From Bacteroidales bacterium UBA1680 (GTDB taxonomy: Bacteria; Bacteroidota; Bacteroidia; Bacteroidales; UBA932), in NCBI GenBank assembly GCA_002320605.1, contig DCKG01000026.1, positions 1 through 45,194 on the forward strand: a stretch of DNA of 45,194 nt. Direction: 5' to 3'. Position numbers and translations under genes: made by a program. Below, piece by piece: positions 1-5,816 of this stretch (its first letter is position 1; each line of letters begins with the position of its first letter). The notes beneath the pieces were generated by a model. It was not told the origin of the DNA. It saw only the letters and a program-made list of their open reading frames with translations, and ran no database searches.

Positions 1-1
1 G

Positions 2-67
2 GAGAAAGCATTGCTTGAAAGGCTTGCAAGGAAACATAACGTTACGCTCTTGCCGGCCTCTGCGTAA
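2..67 (+). CDS. Possible 3' tail of an unidentified gene running in from the left edge
   Basis: Reading from base 2, the + strand is open for 21 codons and ends at TAA (65-67), giving a tail that reads ...LLERLARKHNVTLLPASA. It has the look of a natural protein C-terminus (amphipathic helix, then a beta-like end), but it is far too short to identify. It overlaps the end of the truncated SusC frame on the other strand. It may be the neighbour gene joined to SusC by a rearrangement, or chance. Confidence 0.25.
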   Translation, partial: EKALLERLARKHNVTLLPASA

Positions 68-638
68 AATGTAGTTCATTAGAAGGCTGGTTGTTGGCGT
101 GAAGCGTGGAAGCACCACGAATCTGAATCTTGGTAGATCCGAACATACCACCATCGGATTGGTTGATCTCGACTCCAGCGGCCTTTCCTTGAAGGGCTGC
201 GACAGGAGAGATGGTATTTGCCCTTTCGATTTCATCGCTCTTGACCGTCGTCACTGCGTATCCCAGAGCCTTTGTTTCTCGTTTCATGCCGAGGGCTGTC
301 ACGACTGCCTCGTTCAGAGCTGTGGATGTTTCATCGAATGTCACGTTGATTATTCTCCTGCCATTCACTGGCACTACCTTAGTGTTGTAACCGATGCAGG
401 AGAATTGAAGCGTGTCTTTAGCGGTGCACCTTATAGTGTACTCGCCGTTGTTGTTAGTGATGACGCCATTACCTGTGTTAACGATAACGACTCCGGCTCC
501 GATTACTGTTTCACCAGAAGCATCAGTAACAGAACCGCTGACCGTGATGTTCTGTGCGAACATGCTAGATGCCGAGAAAAGGAGAATGAGAGCCAGGCAT
601 TCCTTTCTTAGCTTTCCAAAGTTAAATGTAACTTGCAT
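42..638 (-). CDS. N-terminal fragment of a SusC/RagA-type TonB-dependent receptor (truncated)
   Basis: The 198-residue product starts with a Sec signal peptide (hydrophobic stretch ending SSMFAQ). It continues with a carboxypeptidase-regulatory-like beta-sandwich (about residues 31-110), a TonB-box-like segment (NEAVVTALG) and the start of the plug domain (ALQGKAAGVEI, then IQIRGASTL). In this family the phrase RGASTLxxNNQP is normally followed by a hydrophobic strand and VDG, and the receptor runs to about 1000 residues. Here the frame leaves the family consensus directly after NNQP and stops 14 codons later. The start is the ATG at 638; a -7 element lies upstream. No SusD is visible because the window ends. 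This is either a real rearranged pseudogene or an assembly joint. The family call is firm; the cause of truncation is unknown. Confidence 0.75.
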   Translation of the reverse strand: MQVTFNFGKLRKECLALILLFSASSMFAQNITVSGSVTDASGETVIGAGVVIVNTGNGVITNNNGEYTIRCTAKDTLQFSCIGYNTKVVPVNGRRIINVTFDETSTALNEAVVTALGMKRETKALGYAVTTVKSDEIERANTISPVAALQGKAAGVEINQSDGGMFGSTKIQIRGASTLHANNQPSNELHFTQRPARA

Positions 639-711
639 TGCGTTTGAGTTAAAGATTAATGATAATGTGTTATAGTATGATAATGGTTAGTTTAAAAACG
701 TTTTATTATTG

Positions 712-719
712 CAAATATA
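712..719 (-). promoter_or_regulatory. Bacteroides-type -7 element for the truncated SusC gene
   Basis: On the minus strand this reads TATATTTG, an exact match to TAnnTTTG, about 75 nt upstream of the SusC fragment start. I see no good TTTG at the usual -33 distance. Confidence 0.45.
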
Positions 720-937
720 AAATATTATTTAGGAAATGCTAAGACATTATTGTCTTATCTTGAACATTTTCCTTAAAAAGATAGTTGAATGGACTACTTG
801 TCATTTTGAATTGATCACGGATTTGAGTACCCGAGATAGCTGGTCGGAGCAAGTATTTATACTTTTCTTATTTGAATGTTTCAAATTCCTTAGCCATAGA
901 TGGAACCGATCTTTTTTGAGTTGCATATTCATATATT

Positions 938-971
938 TTTGAGAGTATTTCATTAAAAAAGACTATTTTTG
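938..971 (+). promoter_or_regulatory. Likely promoter of the fructose-bisphosphate aldolase gene
   Basis: A TTTG at 938-941 and TATTTTTG at 964-971 match the Bacteroides -33/-7 pattern, with a spacer of 22 nt, slightly longer than the usual 19-21. The start codon is 54 nt further on. Confidence 0.5.
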
Positions 972-1025
972 CATAACTTTTGAAGCCAGATATGGGCGGA
1001 AAAATTTCTAAATCATTATAGAATT

Positions 1026-2027
1026 ATGGTTTCTTACAAAGATCTTGGCCTAGTAAACACCAGAGAAATGTTTGCTAAGGCCGTGAAAGGTGGCTATGCC
1101 ATCCCGGCATTCAATTTCAACAACATGGAGCAGCTTCAGGCTATCATCCAGGCTGCGGCGGAAAAGAGGTCTCCTGTGATTCTTCAAGTATCCAAGGGAG
1201 CTCGTAACTATGCCAACCAGACGCTTCTGCGCTACATGGCACAGGGAGCGGTTGAATATGCTAAAGAGCTTGGATGGGAGCACCCGCAAATCGTGCTTCA
1301 CTTGGATCACGGTGACACTTTCGAGCTCTGCAAGAGCTGCGTTGATTTCGGTTTCTCATCAGTCATGATCGATGGCTCCTCCCTTCCTTACGAGGACAAC
1401 ATCGCCCTCACGAGAAAAGTCGTTGATTATGCTCACCAGTACGACGTGACTGTTGAGGCTGAGCTGGGCGTACTGGCTGGCGTTGAAGAAGAGGTTTCTG
1501 CCGAGGAGTCTCATTACACGAAGCCTGAGGAAGTGATTGATTTCTCTACCCGCACAGGCTGCGACTCTCTCGCCATCTCCATCGGAACGTCTCATGGCGC
1601 TTACAAATTCAAGCCGGAGCAGTGCAAGAGAGATCCTAAGACAGGCCGCCTTGTGCCGCCGCCTCTCGCTTTCGACGTGCTGCATGAGATTGAGAAGAAG
1701 CTTCCTGGATTCCCGATCGTTCTCCATGGCTCTTCTTCGGTTCCTCAGGAATATGTTGACATGATTAACGAATATGGCGGAAATCTTCCAGATGCAGTTG
1801 GCATTCCTGAAGAGCAGCTCCGCGAGGCCGCCAAGAGCGCTGTCTGCAAGATTAACATCGACTCCGATTCTCGTCTTGCCATGACTGCCATGATCCGCAA
1901 GGTATTCCATGATCACCCGGATGTGTTCGACCCTCGTAAATACTTGGGACCTGCCCGTGACGAGATGAAGAAGCTCTATGAGCACAAGATCGTTGACGTT
2001 CTTGGTTCTGACGGAAAAGCTGAGTAA
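1026..2027 (+). CDS. fba: Class II fructose-bisphosphate aldolase
   Basis: This 333-residue zinc-dependent TIM-barrel aldolase interconverts fructose 1,6-bisphosphate with dihydroxyacetone phosphate and glyceraldehyde 3-phosphate in the cytosol (glycolysis and gluconeogenesis). Visible family landmarks are LDHGD (D94, H95), EAELG (E134/E136), IGTSHG with metal ligand H180, LHGSSSVP with metal ligand H224, and KINIDSD (N267, D269). The length is typical of the form common in Bacteroidetes. The start ATG at 1026 follows an AT-rich leader and gives the expected N-terminus. The gene is monocistronic: its own promoter lies upstream, and a strong stem-loop terminator follows about 20 nt after the stop. 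Codon use is rich in C- and G-ending codons, as expected for a highly expressed gene. Confidence 0.97.
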   Translation: MVSYKDLGLVNTREMFAKAVKGGYAIPAFNFNNMEQLQAIIQAAAEKRSPVILQVSKGARNYANQTLLRYMAQGAVEYAKELGWEHPQIVLHLDHGDTFELCKSCVDFGFSSVMIDGSSLPYEDNIALTRKVVDYAHQYDVTVEAELGVLAGVEEEVSAEESHYTKPEEVIDFSTRTGCDSLAISIGTSHGAYKFKPEQCKRDPKTGRLVPPPLAFDVLHEIEKKLPGFPIVLHGSSSVPQEYVDMINEYGGNLPDAVGIPEEQLREAAKSAVCKINIDSDSRLAMTAMIRKVFHDHPDVFDPRKYLGPARDEMKKLYEHKIVDVLGSDGKAE

Positions 2028-2049
2028 TATCGATCGATAATGCTTTTTT

Positions 2050-2085
2050 AGGCTGGCTAATTCAGTTTTAGCCGGCCTTTGTTTT
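2050..2085 (+). terminator. fba: Rho-independent-like terminator after fba
   Basis: GGCTGGCTAA (2051-2060) pairs with TTAGCCGGCC (2068-2077) around a 7-nt loop, with one G-U pair, and is followed by a T-rich run. A 12-bp palindrome TATCGATCGATA (2028-2039) lies between the stop codon and the stem. The DUF486 gene starts only a few bases past the T-run. Confidence 0.85.
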
Positions 2086-2088
2086 GAT

Positions 2089-2460
2089 ATGACAGGATTG
2101 TACACTGTGCTGCTTTTGTTCTGCAGCAACATATTCATGACACTTGCTTGGTACGGCCATTTGCGCCTCCAGCAGACTGGACTCACGTCGCATTGGCCTT
2201 TGATAGGGGTGATTGCCTTTTCATGGGGAATAGCTTTCTTTGAATATTGCTGCCAGGTGCCTGCCAACCGCATTGGCTTTTCTGGCAACGGTGGCCCATT
2301 CTCCCTAGTTCAGCTGAAAGTGATTCAGGAATGCATCTCTCTGATTGTATTTGCTTTGGTGGCTAATATTCTATTCCAAGGCCAGCATCTGCAATGGAAT
2401 CATGCGCTGGCTTTTGTTTTCCTGGTCGCCGCCGTCTACCTCGTCTTCATGAAACCCTAG
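2089..2460 (+). CDS. DUF486 family small membrane protein (DMT-like)
   Basis: This 123-residue protein has four predicted membrane helices (about residues 4-20, 36-54, 78-98 and 103-120). The motifs FMTLAWYGHL near the N-terminus, the central FEYCCQVPANRIG, and the closing FVFLVAAVYLVFMKP are characteristic of DUF486 proteins, which are distantly related to drug/metabolite transporters. The function of the family is unknown. The start ATG at 2089 sits immediately beyond the aldolase terminator, so expression probably depends on readthrough or on a promoter hidden in the terminator region. The gene is followed by the hairpin-rich repeat region, with no partner gene. Confidence 0.85.
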   Translation: MTGLYTVLLLFCSNIFMTLAWYGHLRLQQTGLTSHWPLIGVIAFSWGIAFFEYCCQVPANRIGFSGNGGPFSLVQLKVIQECISLIVFALVANILFQGQHLQWNHALAFVFLVAAVYLVFMKP

Positions 2461-2490
2461 TAACCTGGTCAGGGAACTCAAACAACTCCA

Positions 2491-2522
2491 CGAGTCCTGT
2501 CGCTCACCTATAGCAGGGCTCG
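2491..2522. repeat. Stem-loop 1 of the REP-like array
   Basis: CGAGTCCTG (2491-2499) pairs with CAGGGCTCG (2514-2522), nine pairs including one G-T, around a 14-nt loop. It lies 30 nt after the DUF486 stop but lacks a T-tract, so it is not a classic terminator. Confidence 0.5.
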
Positions 2523-2536
2523 CTGAATAAGCTTCA

Positions 2537-2562
2537 CCGACAGCCATGCCAGCGGCTGTCGG
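2537..2562. repeat. Stem-loop 2 of the REP-like array
   Basis: CCGACAGCC (2537-2545) and GGCTGTCGG (2554-2562) form a perfect 9-bp stem with an 8-nt loop. The following bases are GGGTCTGC, not a T-run, which argues against a terminator. Confidence 0.55.
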
Positions 2563-2577
2563 GGGTCTGCTAAGGAG

Positions 2578-2705
2578 GGCAGATGGTAAAAGAACAATGT
2601 AGTGCCATGGGAGGCCTATCGACCAAATTTGCCCCCTCTGCAGAGGCTGGGCAAATTCATGAATATGCCACCACAGCTACTTCTGTGGCATATTCGCCAT
2701 CTGCC
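2578..2705. repeat. REP-like element A (128 bp, terminal inverted repeats)
   Basis: The element is bounded by GGCAGATGG (2578-2586) and its exact inverse CCATCTGCC (2697-2705). Inside are two stem-loops. The first is AATTTGCCC (2626-2634) with GGGCAAATT (2649-2657), enclosing the palindrome CCTCTGCAGAGG. The second is an imperfect stem ATGCC...ACAG with CTGTGGCAT (about 2665-2691). Element B on the other side of the transposase gene has the same length and about 113 of 128 identical bases by hand alignment, in the same orientation. Confidence 0.85.
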
Positions 2706-2789
2706 TAATTGTAAGTGCTAGCTTGCTTCTGTCTAATTGTAAGCCTTAGCTTGCCTCTGTCTGCCTGTAAGTCCCAGCTTGCCTCTGCC
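2706..2789. repeat. Three tandem 28-bp hairpin units
   Basis: Three 16-nt hairpins start at 2711, 2739 and 2767, exactly 28 bp apart. Each has the form GTAAG(C/T), a 4-nt loop, then GCTTGC, and each is followed by a copy of (C/T)TCTG. The first two are preceded by TAATT. One further copy of the hairpin follows element B at 3975-3990. Confidence 0.8.
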
Positions 2790-2832
2790 GAGCGTTGCAT
2801 TCGCCATCTGCTTGCCCTGCGATGCGCGAAAA

Positions 2833-3732
2833 TCATGCGAGGACGGCGTTGACGACTTCGTGTTTCAGGAGAGTTGCCCGAGCTATTACTGATTTTGAAT
2901 ATGTCCGCCTTTCGAGCCAGAGCCGTTTCGCCACCTCCAGCCGTTCTTTTATGCTTGCCTCTTTAAGGCCATGACAAAACATATTGATGCAATATTCCTT
3001 TGCCAGCATTTTTACTTCTCGCTCCGACAACTCATAGATCTGCTTTCTTGCGAGTTCTGAGTTGAGATTCATCATGATATCCTTCTTCTGGTAGAGAAAA
3101 GCGACGAACGTTTTAGGGGAAAAGAATTCTTTCTCAACCCTTCTCCAGTCCACGTAACTGTGAGGCATTATCATCCCCTCGTCGTTGAACCTCCAGTCTT
3201 GCGGCATCAGTTTATTCGAATGAAAAATTCTTCGTTGCTCTGTGTTGGGCAGAGCCCTGAGTGGCGTTCCGACCTTCTCAAGCGCGGCATGGTTAACGAA
3301 GTAAATATCTCCAGACCCCCATTCATAATGCCAGGGAACGTAGTGGAAGCCAGCAGAAAGACCGTTTCTGTAAACATACATGAACTTGTTTTTCAGCTCG
3401 GTGGCATCATTGATTGGGTCCATTGAAATCTGGAACTTGTCAACAGAATAGGCTTTGCGGCCATCCCTGTTGAGGTATTTGCTGATTTTCATCAGAAGGT
3501 CTCCCTTGAACCTGTAACATTCATCCACCGAGCCTGATGCAATAATATGGAAGTGGGTCTCCATAATCTGCATCACGAGGATGCGGACATTGCAGTAATA
3601 TGAAGTGACGGCTAACATATTCATCATGAATATGCAATCTTCTCTCTCAGGAAATAGGGTTATGACTTTTTTGCCATTTGAATAGATGTGAAAGCAGTCG
3701 CTGACTGAACTTGGTTTGTTAAAGTCTTCCAT
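2833..3732 (-). CDS. RAYT-like HUH/Y1 transposase (REP-associated tyrosine transposase)
   Basis: This 299-residue protein carries a degenerate Y1-transposase (IS200/RAYT) domain in its N-terminal half. The HUH motif is METHFHIIASG (H60, H62), matching the family's MxxHxH. A later segment, MYVYRNGLSAGF then WHYEWGSG, matches the RAYT signature around the catalytic tyrosine (Y119 or Y121). The C-terminal 100 residues are helical and basic and are not typical of the shortest IS200 enzymes, which are about 150 residues long. These proteins nick and rejoin single-stranded DNA at hairpins. The gene is bracketed by 128-bp repeats with hairpins on both sides, as in a REPtron. No TnpB partner is present. 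The catalytic class is well supported; activity and exact subgroup are uncertain. Confidence 0.8.
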   Translation of the reverse strand: MEDFNKPSSVSDCFHIYSNGKKVITLFPEREDCIFMMNMLAVTSYYCNVRILVMQIMETHFHIIASGSVDECYRFKGDLLMKISKYLNRDGRKAYSVDKFQISMDPINDATELKNKFMYVYRNGLSAGFHYVPWHYEWGSGDIYFVNHAALEKVGTPLRALPNTEQRRIFHSNKLMPQDWRFNDEGMIMPHSYVDWRRVEKEFFSPKTFVAFLYQKKDIMMNLNSELARKQIYELSEREVKMLAKEYCINMFCHGLKEASIKERLEVAKRLWLERRTYSKSVIARATLLKHEVVNAVLA

Positions 3733-3841
3733 AGCGTATTTGTTTGCTTCACGAAGTTAATAGGAAATAATGCTTTTTTACAATGATTCCCCAAAATTTC
3801 TTGATGCCCTCAAGAGGCCAAGTCGGCCAGCGTTGCAGGAT

Positions 3842-3969
3842 GGCAGATGGTGAAAGTGCGGTGCAGTGCCATGAGAGGCCTATCGACCAAATTTGCCCCC
3901 TCTGCAGAGGCTAGGCAAATTCATGGATATGCCACCACAGCTGCATCTGTGGCACACCAGCCATCTGCC
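3842..3969. repeat. REP-like element B (128 bp, terminal inverted repeats)
   Basis: It has the same ends as element A: GGCAGATGG (3842-3850) and CCATCTGCC (3961-3969). The internal stem AATTTGCC (3890-3897) with GGCAAATT (3914-3921) is kept, and the central 38 bases up to GAGGCT are identical to A. Most differences lie outside the stems. Confidence 0.85.
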
Positions 3970-3974
3970 TACAT

Positions 3975-3990
3975 GTAAGCCCCAGCTTGC
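3975..3990. repeat. Single 16-nt hairpin unit next to element B
   Basis: GTAAGC, loop CCCA, GCTTGC. It is the same unit found three times beside element A, at nearly the same distance from the element's right end (5 nt for both). Confidence 0.7.
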
Positions 3991-4021
3991 CTCTGTCGAG
4001 CCACGGCCAATTCACGAAACG

Positions 4022-4039
4022 GTTGCATTCGCCATGTGC
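4022..4039. repeat. 18-bp segment shared by both flanks of the RAYT-like gene
   Basis: GTTGCATTCGCCATGTGC differs by one base from 2794-2811 on the left flank. It contains a variant of the CCATCTGCC end of elements A and B, so it may be the remnant end of another element copy. Confidence 0.55.
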
Positions 4040-4204
4040 CTACTTGGAAAGACATGCCATGGCCGCAATGATCGGCTTCTACTTTTTGCTTCTTGGTCTG
4101 GGCAATGATGTTTCCGCATCTTCTGTTTGGCGACTATCTGTGTGTTAGTACTGAAGCCTGCGAAGCCGTTCTCTATGATCCGGCGGGCGACTGCCGATGA
4201 CAAT

Positions 4205-4612
4205 CTACGACCTGTTCTTTACGGGAACAGTCGTCGAATTCACGATGTAAATCCCTTCGCCACCATGGCCGCCTCCCTTCTCATTAAAATAATAACCTTT
4301 ATCATAAGTCCCAGGGAATGAGTGCTTAGGACCATAAAAGGCCTGCTCTCTCTCCCTCAGGTAACGCTGGTACTCACTTTCTGTGAAAGTCAGTGTTTTC
4401 CCTTGGGGATTGATGTTATGCGTGTTTCCTTCTAACTGTTCTTCACTATCAAAAAGCCAGTTCTTATTCAAATCAAGAGCATACTGGACATTCCCCGCAA
4501 CTGAAGAAATCGTCTCGATTGTATAGGTGGAACAGACTGAAACATACTCGTTCGAGGTAAAAGTTTCCTTGACTAGGTTAGGCTTGGAGTACTTCTTCTT
4601 TTTTCTTTCCAT
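4205..4612 (-). CDS. Small uncharacterised Bacteroidales protein with N-terminal KP...E.F..EYVxxC motif
   Basis: The 135-residue product is of unknown function. It begins with a lysine-rich stretch (ERKKKKYSKPNL) and then has VKETFTSNEYVSVC, with C at residue 28. I recall the pattern K-x-P-x-L-x-x-E-x-F-x-x-x-E-Y-V-x-x-C from many short hypothetical proteins of this order, but no role is known to me. The rest is polar, with a Gly/His-rich patch near the end (KGGGHGGEG). There is no hydrophobic signal peptide. In its own leader a 5-bp GC stem (4625-4629 with 4636-4640) sits 12 nt before the ATG. It lies 125 nt downstream of the AraC gene on the same strand, so the two may be linked. A ribosomally made precursor peptide is one possibility, but no modifying enzyme is adjacent. 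Confidence 0.6.
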   Translation of the reverse strand: MERKKKKYSKPNLVKETFTSNEYVSVCSTYTIETISSVAGNVQYALDLNKNWLFDSEEQLEGNTHNINPQGKTLTFTESEYQRYLREREQAFYGPKHSFPGTYDKGYYFNEKGGGHGGEGIYIVNSTTVPVKNRS

Positions 4613-4737
4613 GATTCATAGGCGCCGGCTGAAGTGCCGGACATTTAAAAATGTTTAACGTTCAAGGCAAATATGAGTCTATTCTTCAGAATCTTTATTA
4701 CGAAAAACTGGCAAAATTTTGTAATAATCGGCATCCG

Positions 4738-5625
4738 TCATCCTTCGTCGGCAGGATTGCAAAGGAATTCTTTTTCTCCAAAGGTCCGTATTTCCTGAGC
4801 CGTCATCCCGTAGTGCTTCTTGCAGAAATTCGAGAAATACCCGGGCGACGAAAAATGATAGTCATCAGCCAGTTCAGTGAACGTCTTATTGCCCATGAGT
4901 ATCTCCCTGTATAACTTCTCTTTCTTTCGCGACAGGAGCCATTGCTTCGGAGATTCCCCGAAAGAGGCTATGAAGACCCTGCGAAATGTGTCGTAGCTCT
5001 TGTTGGTGATGACAGCAAGCTCTTCCACCGAGTCCACTTTCTGCCAATTCTTCAGAATGAGATCCTTGAATTCCAAGTCGGACCCGAGCAAAGGGCAGAA
5101 GAACTCTGCGAGCTCAGCTTTGTCATAATATGTGGAAAGAAGTATGAACAGTTCTTTGGATTTGATCTCGTGGAAGTCTGCGCAATGCAGCCCATCTTCG
5201 ATATTCGCCTGGAGGAGGTCGAGGAAATCCTTGATGCGCTTGCGTATCGGGAGCGTCTTGCCCTCATAGACATAGCCTTCGGGCAGGAAACCGCTTAGTT
5301 TTTGAAACGAAAATCTGTCGCAGAATGACAAGCTCCTTGTAAAATTGCAGTTGATGGCGGTGCTGTCTCGAAGTACGTTCAGGGAGTATTTCTCGGAATG
5401 GGAGAGTAAAAACATCTCTCCGTCCCTGATGTGGACATCGCCGAAATTGGAAGACGATACTACTGCCTCGCCCTTGCGTAGAAAGACTATTGTCGGAAAG
5501 GCCACGTGTGCCTCTTGGTTCTGCTCTGTCCCGGAGAATTTCTTAATGACGAAATCAGCTGTGCTGACGAGGCGGAAATTGCTGCACAAATTATGAATGT
5601 TAAAATTCTGCATAACCATGTCCAA
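4738..5625 (-). CDS. AraC family transcriptional regulator
   Basis: The 295-residue protein has an N-terminal sensor domain of cupin-like character (about residues 25-110, with VFLRKGEAVVSS and DGEMFLLSHSEKYSL) and a C-terminal AraC-type double helix-turn-helix (about 190-285). The second HTH shows FTELADDYHFSSPGYFSNFCKKHYGMTAQEIR, shortened here to its landmarks FSSPGYFSNFCKKHYG. The ligand cannot be read from sequence. It is transcribed away from the region to its right and towards the small 4205-4612 gene, a plausible target. The start could be the first ATG or the one four codons later (5613). Confidence 0.9.
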   Translation of the reverse strand: MDMVMQNFNIHNLCSNFRLVSTADFVIKKFSGTEQNQEAHVAFPTIVFLRKGEAVVSSSNFGDVHIRDGEMFLLSHSEKYSLNVLRDSTAINCNFTRSLSFCDRFSFQKLSGFLPEGYVYEGKTLPIRKRIKDFLDLLQANIEDGLHCADFHEIKSKELFILLSTYYDKAELAEFFCPLLGSDLEFKDLILKNWQKVDSVEELAVITNKSYDTFRRVFIASFGESPKQWLLSRKKEKLYREILMGNKTFTELADDYHFSSPGYFSNFCKKHYGMTAQEIRTFGEKEFLCNPADEG

Positions 5626-5816
5626 TGCTTAATCCGTCTCCTGCGCTTATCAGGAGACAGATTAACGGAAAGTCATGCAAAGGTATTTCATGCCCGCAAA
5701 AAAGCAATTACGAAAATCTTGCTATTTTTTGTAAGAATCCGGCAAAGCCTCTCCGCGCCAACATCAGAAACAATGCGGCTTTGTTGCGATTTCCATCGCG
5801 GATGGTGTTTGGCGCA

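Larger units (their letters stand above)
639..1025. other. AT-rich divergent intergenic region
   Basis: This 387-bp stretch separates the divergent SusC fragment and aldolase genes. It holds a -7 element on each strand (712-719 minus, 964-971 plus). A 68-codon frame at 736-942 (+) has no family resemblance and a low-complexity aromatic composition, so I do not call it a gene. One copy of the recurrent octamer (CATATTCA, 924-931) is here. Confidence 0.6.
2461..2832. other. Hairpin-rich non-coding region, left flank of the RAYT-like gene
   Basis: The 372 bp hold, in order, two isolated stem-loops (2491-2522, 2537-2562), 128-bp repeat element A (2578-2705), three tandem 28-bp hairpin units (2706-2789) and the 18-bp segment GTTGCATTCGCCATCTGC (2794-2811). 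That segment recurs with one change at 4022-4039. No coding potential was seen. Confidence 0.8.
3733..4204. other. Non-coding region with right-flank repeats of the RAYT-like gene
   Basis: The 472 bp hold the short leader of the transposase gene, element B (3842-3969), one 16-nt hairpin unit (3975-3990) and the 18-bp segment at 4022-4039. About 165 bp follow in which I see nothing recognisable. Short frames on both strands here (3893-4108 plus, 4012-4203 minus) run through the repeats and have no family resemblance. Confidence 0.65.

Noticed and set aside
99..675. Two overlapping + strand frames (99-611, 412-675) opposite the SusC fragment
   Set aside because: They are antisense shadows of a clear SusC N-terminus, with cysteine- and arginine-rich, non-domain sequence.
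736..942. 68-codon + strand frame upstream of fba
   Set aside because: AT-rich intergenic sequence, aromatic-rich product, no promoter of its own and no family resemblance.
2028..2039. 12-bp palindrome TATCGATCGATA as a LacI operator
   Set aside because: It differs from the TAATCGATTA operators, sits after the fba stop and directly before a terminator, and has no regulated promoter beside it.
1359..2288. 309-codon minus frame opposite fba
   Set aside because: Spans fba, its terminator and part of DUF486 in antisense; composition is typical of a mirror frame of a GC-biased gene.
2537..2562. Perfect stem-loop as a terminator for the DUF486 gene
   Set aside because: It lies 77 nt after the stop and is followed by G-rich sequence rather than a T-run; kept as a repeat-array hairpin.
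2833..3732. Classical IS200/IS605 insertion sequence with TnpB
   Set aside because: No TnpB gene or typical left-end/right-end layout; the protein is longer than IS200 TnpA and the flanks are paired composite repeats.
4012..4321. Short frames on both strands between the RAYT flank and the small protein gene
   Set aside because: They run through repeat sequence or through the 4205-4612 gene and show no recognisable domain.
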